This document shows positions 43,529 to 52,494 of a DNA stretch of 64,000 nt, in pieces. A program made the translations under genes and the position numbers. Within the stretch, counting starts at the first letter, position 1. The number at the start of each line of letters is the position of its first letter. Location: NCBI RefSeq assembly GCF_900167945.1, contig NZ_FUZA01000005.1:248001-312000 (forward strand), in the 5' to 3' direction. Below the pieces are notes generated by a model. It was given only the letters and a program-made list of their open reading frames with translations. It ran no database searches and had not been told where the DNA came from. The stretch comes from Dyadobacter psychrophilus (lineage in GTDB: Bacteria > Bacteroidota > Bacteroidia > Cytophagales > Spirosomataceae).

Positions 43529-44368
43529 ATGACTTCAAGAAGAGCTTTTGTAAAAAAAGGAATTGCCGGATTGGTTACCGGCGGGGTTTTGTCCCAGTCT
43601 GCTTTTGCCAGGGATTTTGTGTTTGAAAAAAAGGCAGACACATTTAAGCTGGCTATGGCCGGATTCAGTTTTGTGAATTTTAAGCTGGATGAATCGCTCG
43701 AAATGATGAAAAAGACCGATGTGCATTACTTGTGTATCAAAGATTTTCATTTGCCATATAAAAGCACAGCTGAGGAAATTGCGGCTTTCCATGAGAAATT
43801 GAAACAGGCGGGCGTAACGGGTTATGCTGTTGGGCCAATTTATACAAAAACACCACAGGACATTGATAATGCGTTTGATTATGCCAAAAGTGTGGGCGTA
43901 AAGCTGATCGTGGGCATTCCCAATCACGAAGACCTTAAATATGTGAGCGACAAAGTGAAGGAAACGGGCATTCGTTATGCAATCCATAACCATGGTCCGG
44001 AGGATAAGCTTTATCCTAATGCAACCTCTATTCACAACCTGATTAAAGACCTTGATCCTGGCCTGGGCATTTGCTTTGACATGGGCCACAACCGCCGCGA
44101 TAACCAGGATTCGGTTGCAGATCTTGGCAAATACTCGAAAAGGATTTTTGATATACATTTAAAAAACGTCACGGCTGCCACGAAAGAAGGGAAAACTTGT
44201 GAGCTGGGGCGCGGAATTATCGATATTCCTGCATTTGTGAAAATGCTCAGAAAGGTGAAGTATGATGGCTGCTGTAGTCTTGAATATGAGAAAGATATGA
44301 AAGACCCGCTGGCTGGAATTGCCGAATCGGTGGGCTATTTCAAAGGTGTTTGTGATGCAGGCAATTAA
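43529..44368 (+). CDS. Tat-exported sugar phosphate isomerase/epimerase-like TIM-barrel protein
   Basis: Protein of 279 residues with a twin-arginine signal (TSRRAFVKKGIAGLVTGGVL, cleavage near AFA-RD). The mature part is an AP-endonuclease-2-like/xylose-isomerase-like TIM barrel with metal-ligand candidates in YAIHNHGPEDK, GICFDMGHNRRD, DIHLKNV and SLEYEKD. Export by Tat suggests it folds with its metal in the cytoplasm and works in the periplasm on an extracellular sugar. Members of this group are common in Bacteroidota sugar-degradation loci. Substrate unknown. Confidence 0.9.
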   Translation: MTSRRAFVKKGIAGLVTGGVLSQSAFARDFVFEKKADTFKLAMAGFSFVNFKLDESLEMMKKTDVHYLCIKDFHLPYKSTAEEIAAFHEKLKQAGVTGYAVGPIYTKTPQDIDNAFDYAKSVGVKLIVGIPNHEDLKYVSDKVKETGIRYAIHNHGPEDKLYPNATSIHNLIKDLDPGLGICFDMGHNRRDNQDSVADLGKYSKRIFDIHLKNVTAATKEGKTCELGRGIIDIPAFVKMLRKVKYDGCCSLEYEKDMKDPLAGIAESVGYFKGVCDAGN

Positions 44369-44378
44369 GTAAATGTCG

Positions 44379-44406
44379 TTTCAAGTGATGTAAAATCATA
44401 TTTTTG
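44379..44406 (+). promoter_or_regulatory. Promoter of pgi
   Basis: TATTTTTG at 44399-44406 is a perfect match to the Bacteroidota -7 consensus TAnnTTTG. A TTTC at 44379-44382 is a partial -33 box with 16-bp spacing. The leader before the pgi start is about 65 bp. Confidence 0.55.
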
Positions 44407-44476
44407 CATCCATATTAATGTTATGGCCGCTCGTTGCGGTCCGCGAAATTGATTATTAAACATAACGCCATAAGAA

Positions 44477-46126
44477 ATGCTCAAAACCGTGCCCTTTGAT
44501 CAACTGGCAGCTTATAAAAAGCTGAAAACGCATCATAAAACCATTTCTCAAAAACATCTGAAATCGCTTTTTGAGGAAGATGCGGATCGCCACAAGAAAT
44601 TCTCAATCCGTTTTGGCGATATTTTGCTCGACTATTCCAAAAACCGTATTACAACCCGTACGCGCTCTTATCTTGTCCAACTTGCCGAAGAGGCGGGATT
44701 GGCGGACGCCATTGAGCAGATGTTTACGGGAGAAAAAATCAATGCGACAGAAGGACGCTCGGTGCTCCACGTTGCCTTGCGTAACCGGTCTAATGATCCC
44801 GTTCTATCTGACGGAAAAGATGTAATGCCGGACGTAAATGCTGTTCTGGCAAAAATGAAGGAGTTTTCAGGTAAGGTGAGATCCGGCAGCTGGAAAGGTT
44901 ACTCGGGTAAGGAAATCACTGACATTGTGAATATTGGGATCGGTGGAAGTGATCTGGGCCCCGTAATGGTTACCGAGGCGTTGAAAGCCTATGGAAAACC
45001 CGGCTTGAATGTTCATTTCGTATCCAATGTCGACGGAACGCACATCGCAGAAACCGTTAAGTCGCTGAACCCGGAAACGACATTGTTTATGATCGCTTCC
45101 AAAACGTTCACCACGCAGGAGACGATGACCAACGCACACAGCGCACGCGCATGGTTTTTGGAAAAAGCTGGCAATAAGGAGCATGTGAAAAAGCATTTTG
45201 TGGCGATTTCAACGAACCAGGCTGAGGTTGAAAAATTCGGCATTGATCCTGAAAACATGTTCGGTTTCTGGGATTGGGTTGGCGGCCGCTATTCATTGTG
45301 GTCGGCAATCGGGCTTTCTATTGCTTGTTTTGTGGGTTTCCAAAATTTCGAGCAGCTTCTTTCGGGCGCGCACGAAATGGATAAACATTTCAGGACAACG
45401 AAGTTTGAAAGGAATATTCCCGTTATTCTGGCCTTATTAGGTGTTTGGTATAACGATTTTTTTGATGCGCAAACGCAGGCCATCTTGCCTTATGACCAAT
45501 ATTTGCATCGTTTCGCTGCTTATTTCCAGCAAGGAGATATGGAGAGCAATGGTAAAAGTACAGGACGCGACGGCAAACCTGTTGGCTACCAAACCGGTCC
45601 GGTGATCTGGGGCGAGCCTGGAACTAATGGTCAGCATGCATTCTACCAGCTGATCCACCAGGGGACAAAGCTGATTCCCTGCGATTTCATCGCGCCGGCA
45701 ACGAGCCATAATCCGCTGGGTGAACATCATAAAATGTTGTTATCCAACTTTTTTGCCCAGACAGAAGCATTAATGAATGGCAAAACGGAAGAGGAAGTAA
45801 AAGCTGAGCTTGTGGCTGCTAAAAAGTCAAAAGAAGAGATAGAATTTCTAACACCGTTCAAAGTATTTTCAGGCAATCGCCCTACGAACTCTATTTTGGT
45901 GAAGAAAATCACGCCTAAAACACTGGGAAGCCTCATTGCCATGTATGAGCACAAGATTTTCGTGCAAGGCATTATCTGGAATATTTTCAGCTTCGATCAA
46001 TGGGGTGTGGAGCTCGGCAAGCAGCTTGCGAACAAAATTTACCCGGAACTTCAAAATGACTGGCCAGTTTCGAACCACGATAGTTCGACCAATGGCCTGA
46101 TTAATCAATACAAGCGGTGGCGGTAA
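44477..46126 (+). CDS. pgi: Glucose-6-phosphate isomerase
   Basis: Cytoplasmic enzyme of 549 residues that interconverts glucose 6-phosphate and fructose 6-phosphate; full length for the bacterial/eukaryotic long-form family. SIS-type sugar-binding motifs are clear: NIGIGGSDLGPVMVTEAL, ASKTFTTQETMTNA, and the signature GEPGTNGQHAFYQLIHQGTK with its catalytic glutamate and histidine. The C-terminal signature (FDQWGVELGKQLA) contains the catalytic lysine of the family. Has its own promoter. The end overlaps the convergent VanZ-like gene by 22 bp. Confidence 0.98.
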   Translation: MLKTVPFDQLAAYKKLKTHHKTISQKHLKSLFEEDADRHKKFSIRFGDILLDYSKNRITTRTRSYLVQLAEEAGLADAIEQMFTGEKINATEGRSVLHVALRNRSNDPVLSDGKDVMPDVNAVLAKMKEFSGKVRSGSWKGYSGKEITDIVNIGIGGSDLGPVMVTEALKAYGKPGLNVHFVSNVDGTHIAETVKSLNPETTLFMIASKTFTTQETMTNAHSARAWFLEKAGNKEHVKKHFVAISTNQAEVEKFGIDPENMFGFWDWVGGRYSLWSAIGLSIACFVGFQNFEQLLSGAHEMDKHFRTTKFERNIPVILALLGVWYNDFFDAQTQAILPYDQYLHRFAAYFQQGDMESNGKSTGRDGKPVGYQTGPVIWGEPGTNGQHAFYQLIHQGTKLIPCDFIAPATSHNPLGEHHKMLLSNFFAQTEALMNGKTEEEVKAELVAAKKSKEEIEFLTPFKVFSGNRPTNSILVKKITPKTLGSLIAMYEHKIFVQGIIWNIFSFDQWGVELGKQLANKIYPELQNDWPVSNHDSSTNGLINQYKRWR

Positions 46127-46530
46127 CGGTCAATCACCATTGATTTAAACGCAAGCCCTATTAACACACCGGCAGCATCTGCAACGGCGTCCCACCAATC
46201 AAATGTGCGGTCGAAGGGCAGGAGCTGCTGGTAAAATTCCAATCCAAGTCCATAAGCCATCCCGAGCAGCACGAACAGTGCTGCTTTTTGCGGATATACC
46301 AGCGTCCATAAGGTAAACCAAACAATAAAAAGTCCCGCGTGCACGATCTTGTCGAAGTCTGCAACTGGTGCAGAAGGAATATCCTTTCCGGGCCATGTAC
46401 AGGCAAGAAGGATAAGAAATGTCCAGATCCAGGCAATCCACCAGTTTCGGGATAGTACATTAATAATGCCCAGGAAAAGTTTAGAGACCATGAGGAAGGT
46501 TTTTGTCTGCAATTTAAGCGATTTTGCCAT
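46105..46530 (-). CDS. VanZ-like membrane protein
   Basis: Small membrane protein of 141 residues with four hydrophobic segments. The VanZ-family pattern is present: CTWPGKDIPSAP, DKIVHAGLFIVWFTLW, YGLGLEFYQQLLPFDRTFDWWDAVADAAG. VanZ itself gives low-level teicoplanin resistance in enterococci, but most family members have no proven role. A second in-frame ATG 13 codons in could be the start. Convergent and overlapping with pgi; no operon partner. Confidence 0.85.
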   Translation of the reverse strand: MAKSLKLQTKTFLMVSKLFLGIINVLSRNWWIAWIWTFLILLACTWPGKDIPSAPVADFDKIVHAGLFIVWFTLWTLVYPQKAALFVLLGMAYGLGLEFYQQLLPFDRTFDWWDAVADAAGVLIGLAFKSMVIDRYRHRLY

Positions 46531-46650
46531 TCAAGTATTTTGAATTCGTTGAAAATTCGGCATGAACCTGATAATTATCAATTTAAAGATATGCCCACGT
46601 ATTAGTAATATTTTTTAATAATTTAGCGGATCACAAAATTCCTTGCCTTG

Positions 46651-49104
46651 ATGAAACGCGTTTACTTATTACTCACTCTATTACTGACTTTTTCCTTTAC
46701 TGGCTTTGCGCAAAAAATTGTCCATTTGGATGAAGGCCTTGCAGCGGGTCCCTGCCATCAGTACGGTCGCGAAGCATTGTATACTGATCAGCTTGCTTAT
46801 CAACTTTACAACGGAACATTAGCAAAACCACAGGAAGGCAGTTTGCTGCTTAAAAACGCCAAAGGCGAAGACGTTAATTGGCGAAAAGTCAAAGCCGACA
46901 CCTCGCACAGGTTACGCGGGGATTCTTTTTCGAATGGGTATGTTTATCTCACATATCAATCTGAAAAAGAGCAAACTGTAATCCTGACCGTGACCGGCAA
47001 TGATATGCTATTTTTTAATGGCGTTCCGCGCGGCGGGGATATGTATCGTTATGGCTGGATGAACCTGCCGGTCCGTTTGAAAAAAGGGACGAATGAAATT
47101 TACGCGCGGGTCGCACGTTTTGGAAGATTTGGAGGCATTGCAGCCAACATTACATTTCCGGAGAAACCCGTTTTTATCGATACAAAGGATGCTACATTGC
47201 CGGATGCGGTTCCAGGCTTGAAAAACGATTCGCTTTGGATTGGCCTGGTTGTGGCAAACACAAGTTCAAAAGTGTTAATGGATTTAGAGGTTAAATCAGT
47301 TGTTTCGGGTAAGGAAGTGACTACAACTTTGCCATCGGTTCCTGCCTTATCTTTGCGCAAGGTTGGTGTTTTGGTAAATGCTTCCGGCATTCAGACCGGC
47401 AAGCAAGACATTGCGGTTACTTTAACACAAGCTGGTAAAGTGATTGACTCCAAGAATATTAGCATTCAATTAGTTGAAGAAGGGAAGCAGTATAGCAGGA
47501 CGTTTGTCAGTGAATTGGATGGCAGCGTTCAATATTATGCAGTGTCGCCGCAGTTGAAATCTGGTTCTACCGAAAAGCCCGCATTGTTTTTCTCCGTTCA
47601 TGGAGCGGAAGTTCAGGCCATTAGCCAGGCGCGCGCTTATAAGCCGAAGGACTGGGGTGTTTTGGTTGCACCTACGAACAGGCGCCCACGTGGTTTTAAC
47701 TGGGAAGATTGGGGCCGGATGGACGCATTGGAAGTGCTGGACATTGCCAAGAAGCAATACAACCCTGATCCTGCCCGGATTTTCCTGACCGGTCACTCCA
47801 TGGGTGGCCATGGAACCTGGTTCCTTGGCGCAACATATCCTGAGAAATGGGCGGCTATTGCACCGTCTGCCGGTTATCCTACATTGTCGTCGTACGGCTC
47901 ACATGACGGCGTGATCCCCGACAGCGCAGGTTCGCCCATTGAGGCGGTGCTGCTTCGTGCCAGTAATCCGAGCAATGTTCTTGCGCTTACTTCCAACTAC
48001 AAAAGCCTGGGCGTGTATGTGGCACACGGCGATGCGGACAGGACCGTGCCCGTAACTTATGCACGGCAGATGCGTGACATTTTGGGTAAGTTTCATAGAG
48101 ATTTCAGTTATTACGAGCACATTGGCGGGGAACATTGGTACGGCGACATTAGTGTAGACTGGCCTCCGATCTTCAACTTTTTCAGCTGGCATTCAATCCC
48201 GGCGGATACTGCGGTGAATGCGATTGACTTCATGACTGCAAATCCAGGCGTTTCATCAAAAATGCGTTGGGCTTCCATACATCAACAGCTTACTGCGCTC
48301 AAATACAGCCGAATACAATTGAATCAGGATAAAAAGGCTAAAAAGATTAACGGTAAGACTGATAATGTTGCCTTGCTCTCCCTGGATCTGGGCGCTTTTC
48401 CGGTTGGGACCAATGTGACTGTTACACTGGACAGCCTGGCCGCTTTGGAATATCAGGTTAAGAAAGAGAATGAAACCATTTACTTGAAAAGAGAAAACAA
48501 CTGGCAGCTCGCCGAAGCACCTGCAAAAACGCAAAAAAATATCTTGCGAAACGGCACATTCAAAGATGCTTTCCGGAACAGAATGGTGTTCGTATATGCC
48601 ACAGGTGGAAGCAAAGAGGAGGCGAGCTGGGCACTTGAAAAAGCCAAATTTGATGCAGAATCCTGGTACTATCGAGGAAACGGTGCTGTTGACATAGTAG
48701 CAGATAAGGATTTCTCGCTGGAAAAATTCAAAGATCGTGGCGTGATTCTCTATGGTAATAAAGACACAAATGCTGCATGGAATATATTGCTAAAGGATTG
48801 CCCGGTGAGTGTTAGTAAAGGAAAGATTACAGTGGGAGAGAAGCAGTTTTCGGGCGACTTAGCAACCTATTTTATTTACCCCAGACCTGACAGTGACATT
48901 GCATCAGTAGCTGTGATCGCCGGAACAAGCAAAAAAGGTTTCCAGGCAGCGAACGCAAACCAGTATTTCAGCGGAGGAAGTGGGTTTCCTGATTTGATGA
49001 TTTTTTCAATGGATATGCTGAAAAATGGCATTAAGGAAGTGAAAATGGCTGGCTTTTTTGGAAATGACTGGTCGGTTGAGAATGGTGAATTTGTAAATAA
49101 TTAG
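46651..49104 (+). CDS. Secreted alpha/beta hydrolase (prolyl-oligopeptidase/esterase type)
   Basis: Secreted protein of 817 residues. The start is ATG 46651, giving the signal peptide KRVYLLLTLLLTFSFTGFAQ. Residues about 25-290 form beta-rich N-terminal domains; residues about 300-500 hold the hydrolase core with nucleophile S383 in LTGHSMGGHGTWFLG and a candidate catalytic histidine in IGGEHWYGD. The remaining 300 residues are beta-rich and lack known motifs. The core resembles polysaccharide- or phenolic-ester esterases and dipeptidyl peptidases; it probably attacks an ester or peptide in the periplasm or outside the cell. Monocistronic, ending at a strong terminator. Confidence 0.85.
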   Translation: MKRVYLLLTLLLTFSFTGFAQKIVHLDEGLAAGPCHQYGREALYTDQLAYQLYNGTLAKPQEGSLLLKNAKGEDVNWRKVKADTSHRLRGDSFSNGYVYLTYQSEKEQTVILTVTGNDMLFFNGVPRGGDMYRYGWMNLPVRLKKGTNEIYARVARFGRFGGIAANITFPEKPVFIDTKDATLPDAVPGLKNDSLWIGLVVANTSSKVLMDLEVKSVVSGKEVTTTLPSVPALSLRKVGVLVNASGIQTGKQDIAVTLTQAGKVIDSKNISIQLVEEGKQYSRTFVSELDGSVQYYAVSPQLKSGSTEKPALFFSVHGAEVQAISQARAYKPKDWGVLVAPTNRRPRGFNWEDWGRMDALEVLDIAKKQYNPDPARIFLTGHSMGGHGTWFLGATYPEKWAAIAPSAGYPTLSSYGSHDGVIPDSAGSPIEAVLLRASNPSNVLALTSNYKSLGVYVAHGDADRTVPVTYARQMRDILGKFHRDFSYYEHIGGEHWYGDISVDWPPIFNFFSWHSIPADTAVNAIDFMTANPGVSSKMRWASIHQQLTALKYSRIQLNQDKKAKKINGKTDNVALLSLDLGAFPVGTNVTVTLDSLAALEYQVKKENETIYLKRENNWQLAEAPAKTQKNILRNGTFKDAFRNRMVFVYATGGSKEEASWALEKAKFDAESWYYRGNGAVDIVADKDFSLEKFKDRGVILYGNKDTNAAWNILLKDCPVSVSKGKITVGEKQFSGDLATYFIYPRPDSDIASVAVIAGTSKKGFQAANANQYFSGGSGFPDLMIFSMDMLKNGIKEVKMAGFFGNDWSVENGEFVNN

Positions 49105-49124
49105 TATTTATTGCTCTAAATGAA

Positions 49125-49151
49125 AAGCGCCGGGAGTTGATCCCGGCGCTT
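49125..49151. terminator. Bidirectional intrinsic terminator
   Basis: Perfect 11-bp stem AAGCGCCGGGA / TCCCGGCGCTT with a 5-base loop (GTTGA), followed by a T-run on the plus strand and preceded by an A-run, so it can end both the hydrolase transcript and the convergent SDR transcript. Confidence 0.9.
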
Positions 49152-49178
49152 TTTTCTTGTGATGAAGTGTAAATTGTT

Positions 49179-50003
49179 TTAACCGTTGTCCGCAAATTCC
49201 GGATAAAGGGTCATGCCGCCATCAATGTAGAGCGTTTCGCCATTGACATAATCTGAGTCGTCCGACGCAAGCCATGCGACAGCTTTTGCGACATCCTGCG
49301 GTGTTCCAATTCTTTTATATGGGATCAATTGTAAAAGTCCTTTGTATTTATCAGGATCAGACCAAACTTCTTTATTAATAGAAGTTTTAATCGCACCGGG
49401 GCTAACCGAGTTCACCCGGATTTTATAAGGAGCGAGTTCTTGTGAAATGGACTTCATGAACATCATAATGCCACCTTTTGAAGCTGCATAGTTCACATGT
49501 CCGGCCCAGGGAATAACGTCGTGCACGGAGCTCATCAGGATGATTTTACCGATTGAAAGTTCGCTGTGGCTTACTTCCGTCGCCGCCTTTTCCTGCGCCA
49601 CAAACTGTCGTGCGGCTTCGCGGCAAACCAAAAACTGACCTGTAAGGTTCACATCAATCACTTTCTGCCATTGCTGCAATGTCATTTCCAGGAAAGAAGA
49701 ATCCTTTTGCAAACCGGCATTACTTACAACGATGTCCAAACGGCCAAACTTGCTGATGGTTTCGTTGAAGAGTGCCTTAACCTCTTCTTCATGGCTTACG
49801 TCGGCTTTTACCAAAATTGCATTTCCACCTTTTGAAATGATCTCGTTCAGCGTTTTTTCGCCCTCTTCCAGGTTGGAGCTGTAATTGACTACAACTTTGG
49901 CGCCGAGTTCGGCCAGATGAATGGCGCACGCCTTACCAATTCCGGAACTTGACCCTGTAACAATCGCAACCTGATCTTTGAATTTCAGATCTGAACCTAT
50001 CAT
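49179..50003 (-). CDS. Short-chain dehydrogenase/reductase (glucose-1-dehydrogenase-like)
   Basis: Classical SDR of 274 residues. The cofactor loop is VTGSSSGIGKACAIHLAE, NAG is present in IVVSNAGLQ, and the catalytic Y172/K176 pair lies in VNYAASKGG with the serine in ILMSSVHD. The C-terminus (NGETLYIDGGMTLYPEF) is typical of glucose 1-dehydrogenase-like SDRs. It probably oxidises a sugar or secondary alcohol with NAD(P). Its start overlaps the end of a small upstream gene by 4 bp. Confidence 0.93.
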   Translation of the reverse strand: MIGSDLKFKDQVAIVTGSSSGIGKACAIHLAELGAKVVVNYSSNLEEGEKTLNEIISKGGNAILVKADVSHEEEVKALFNETISKFGRLDIVVSNAGLQKDSSFLEMTLQQWQKVIDVNLTGQFLVCREAARQFVAQEKAATEVSHSELSIGKIILMSSVHDVIPWAGHVNYAASKGGIMMFMKSISQELAPYKIRVNSVSPGAIKTSINKEVWSDPDKYKGLLQLIPYKRIGTPQDVAKAVAWLASDDSDYVNGETLYIDGGMTLYPEFADNG

Positions 50004-50215
50004 ATAATCTCTTTTTCAAATGACTTCAGCTTTTTCCAAACCCGACGGTTAACATTTTTTACCGCCCAGTTTTTTGCAATTAAAATTGCTTTTGAAACCG
50101 CCTCACGAGGAGAAATATTATTTGTTCTTAAAAGCTCCTGCGCAATAGTGACCGCCTTTTCACGGGTCGTAGGAGATAAATACATCAACTCTGGTAACGC
50201 GATTCTATTGTCCAT
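50000..50215 (-). CDS. Small helical hypothetical protein
   Basis: Predicted protein of 71 residues. ATG 50215 is preferred to a TTG four codons upstream. It is basic and helical (TTREKAVTIAQELLRTNN, then SPREAVSKAILIAKNWAVK), with no cysteine and no signal peptide. I do not recognise a family. The 4-bp overlap (ATGA) with the SDR gene supports its being real and co-translated. It could be a small DNA- or protein-binding partner, but nothing in the sequence decides this. Confidence 0.7.
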   Translation of the reverse strand: MDNRIALPELMYLSPTTREKAVTIAQELLRTNNISPREAVSKAILIAKNWAVKNVNRRVWKKLKSFEKEII

Positions 50216-50361
50216 ATTGATTTTCAAATTTTAATGCAATGGTTTAAGTAGCCTGATGAATATGTAACTCAAATGAATAAAAATTAATGCCAGAAACGAC
50301 CGGTCTTTTTTCAACTTTTTGCAGGAATCAAATACCCACTTTGAAAACTTTTCGTGTAAAA

Positions 50362-50393
50362 AAAATCCCCATCTGGTTAAAGACGGGGATTTT
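50362..50393 (-). terminator. Intrinsic terminator of dnaK
   Basis: AAAATCCCC (50362-50370) pairs with GGGGATTTT (50385-50393); read on the minus strand the stem is followed by a T-run of eight. It lies 14 bp past the dnaK stop codon. Confidence 0.88.
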
Positions 50394-50406
50394 TCAAGTT
50401 GTCTTA

Positions 50407-52323
50407 TTATTTGACTTCCTCAAAATTAACATCCGTCACATCATCGGTTGGATTGCCGTTGTCCGCAGTCCCTGGGTTTCCTTGTGGGTCACCACTTGGC
50501 CCGCCTGGTTGGCCTTCTGCACCGCCTTGTGCGTACATTTCCTGAGAGGCAGCTTGCCATGCACCATTCAGTTTTTCCATTGCAGCATCAATTCCTGCAA
50601 GATCCTGGCTTTGGTGCGCAGTTCTCAATTCCGCTAATGCTCCTTCAATCGCTGATTTATTGCCAGCAGAAAGCTTGTCACCGAATTCTTTCAATTGTTT
50701 ATCAGTAGAGAAGATCAAACTGTCAGCAGCGTTGATTTTCTCGATTTTTTCACGTTCAGCTTTGTCAGCCGCTTCGTTTGCTTTTGCTTCTTCACGCATA
50801 CGTGTGATTTCTGCATCTGTCAAACCGCTTGACGCTTCAATACGGATCTTCTGCTCTTTGTTTGTGCCTTTATCTTTTGCAGACACATGCAGGATACCGT
50901 TTGCATCCACATCAAATGTAACTTCGATCTGTGGTGTTCCGCGTTGCGCAGGTGGAATGTCAGACAAGTGGAAACGTCCTAATGTACGGTTCTGGTTTGC
51001 CATCGGGCGTTCGCCTTGCAACACGTGGATCTCAACAGAAGGCTGGTTATCAGCAGCAGTCGAGAATGTTTCTGTCTTTTTAGACGGGATTGTCGTGTTT
51101 GCATCGATGAGTTTGGTGAATACACCGCCCAATGTTTCGATACCCAAAGACAATGGAATAACGTCCAAAAGCAATACATCTTTCACTTCACCTGTCAAAA
51201 CACCACCCTGGATTGCAGCACCGATTGCCACCGCTTCATCCGGGTTAACGCCTTTCGAAGGTTTTCTGCCGAAGAATTTTTCAACTTCTTCCTGTACGCG
51301 AGGAATACGTGTAGATCCACCAACCAAAATCACTTCGTTGATATCATTGTTAGTATATCCCGCATTTTTCATTGCTTTCTTGCAAGGCTCCATCATTCTC
51401 TGGAACAATGAATCAGCAAGCTGCTCGAACTTCGCACGTGTTAATGTGCGTACAAGGTGTTTAGGAATGCCATCAACCGGGAATATGTAAGGAAGGTTGA
51501 TCTCAGTTTGTGTTGAGCTTGACAATTCCACTTTCGCTTTTTCAGCAGCTTCTTTCAAACGTTGCAATGCCATTGGATCTTTTCTCAAATCCACAGCTTC
51601 GTCTTTCTGAAACTCGTCTGCAAGCCAGTTAATGATCACTTGGTCAAAGTCGTCACCACCAAGGTGTGTATCACCATCCGTAGATTTTACTTCGAAAACG
51701 CCATCACCTAGTTCAAGGATCGACACGTCGAATGTACCACCACCTAAGTCGAAGACAGCAATCTTCATATCTAAATGCTGCTTGTCAAGACCATAAGCAA
51801 GCGCAGCAGCAGTTGGTTCGTTGATGATACGTTTCACATCAAGACCAGCGATCTGGCCGGCTTCTTTTGTAGCCTGGCGTTCTGCATCATTGAAGTAAGC
51901 AGGAACAGTAATAACCGCTTCTGTAACTTCCTGACCTAGATAATCCTCGGCTGTTTGTCTCATTTTCTGCAAAATGAATGCAGAAACTTCTTGTGGAGTA
52001 TATAACCTGTCTCCGATGGGGATACGAGGTGTGTTGTTTGGACCTTTATCAACGGTGTACGCAACAGTTTTTTGTTCACTGGTTACGTCATCGTATTTTT
52101 TGCCCATAAATCTTTTTATGGAGCTGATAGTATGCTTGGGATTCGTGATCGCCTGGCGTTTGGCTGGTGCACCGATTTTGCGTTCACCGTTATCCATGAA
52201 TGCAACCACTGAAGGGGTTGTGCGGGCACCTTCGCTGTTTGCAATTACAACCGGCTCGTTACCCTCCATGACAGCCACACAGGAGTTCGTTGTTCCTAAG
52301 TCTATGCCAATAATTTTTCCCAT
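50407..52323 (-). CDS. dnaK: Molecular chaperone DnaK (Hsp70)
   Basis: ATP-dependent chaperone of 638 residues, standard length. The nucleotide-binding domain starts GKIIGIDLGTTNSCVAVMEG, with phosphate motif VFDLGGGTFDVSIL and adenosine motif VGGSTRIPRVQ. The linker and substrate-binding domain start near residue 385 (DVLLLDVIPLSLGIETLGG), followed by the helical lid and a Gly/Pro/Asn-rich tail. Transcribed alone: no grpE, dnaJ or hrcA is adjacent and no CIRCE inverted repeat is visible in the 171 bp upstream, so heat control must use another route. Confidence 0.99.
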   Translation of the reverse strand: MGKIIGIDLGTTNSCVAVMEGNEPVVIANSEGARTTPSVVAFMDNGERKIGAPAKRQAITNPKHTISSIKRFMGKKYDDVTSEQKTVAYTVDKGPNNTPRIPIGDRLYTPQEVSAFILQKMRQTAEDYLGQEVTEAVITVPAYFNDAERQATKEAGQIAGLDVKRIINEPTAAALAYGLDKQHLDMKIAVFDLGGGTFDVSILELGDGVFEVKSTDGDTHLGGDDFDQVIINWLADEFQKDEAVDLRKDPMALQRLKEAAEKAKVELSSSTQTEINLPYIFPVDGIPKHLVRTLTRAKFEQLADSLFQRMMEPCKKAMKNAGYTNNDINEVILVGGSTRIPRVQEEVEKFFGRKPSKGVNPDEAVAIGAAIQGGVLTGEVKDVLLLDVIPLSLGIETLGGVFTKLIDANTTIPSKKTETFSTAADNQPSVEIHVLQGERPMANQNRTLGRFHLSDIPPAQRGTPQIEVTFDVDANGILHVSAKDKGTNKEQKIRIEASSGLTDAEITRMREEAKANEAADKAEREKIEKINAADSLIFSTDKQLKEFGDKLSAGNKSAIEGALAELRTAHQSQDLAGIDAAMEKLNGAWQAASQEMYAQGGAEGQPGGPSGDPQGNPGTADNGNPTDDVTDVNFEEVK

Positions 52324-52448
52324 TGTTCTATATTAAAGTTAAGTATAATTTGATTCTGACTAATCCGCTGAAAGCGCTTGGCTATACAACGTTCTGAGGC
52401 TTTACTAAAAACCTCGTACCAGAAAGAAATGAATAAATGGGAAGTGAC

Positions 52449-52479
52449 AAAGTGTCAGGCTCATTGTGCCTGACACTTT
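52449..52479. terminator. Hairpin between phospholipase C and dnaK
   Basis: Perfect 12-bp stem AAAGTGTCAGGC / GCCTGACACTTT with a 7-base loop. It lies 16 bp past the phospholipase stop. No long T-run follows on the minus strand, so termination may be partial or it may be an mRNA 3'-end stabiliser. Confidence 0.7.
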
Positions 52480-52494
52480 CATCGAGCGAAGGAG

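Noticed and set aside
50660..51490. 276-codon open frame antisense to dnaK
   Set aside because: Its sequence is the complement of strongly conserved dnaK codons and has no domain features. Other long antisense frames (for example 11141-11767, 20562-21209) were dismissed for the same reason.
52324..52494. CIRCE element upstream of dnaK
   Set aside because: I looked for TTAGCACTC-N9-GAGTGCTAA and near forms in the upstream region and found none.
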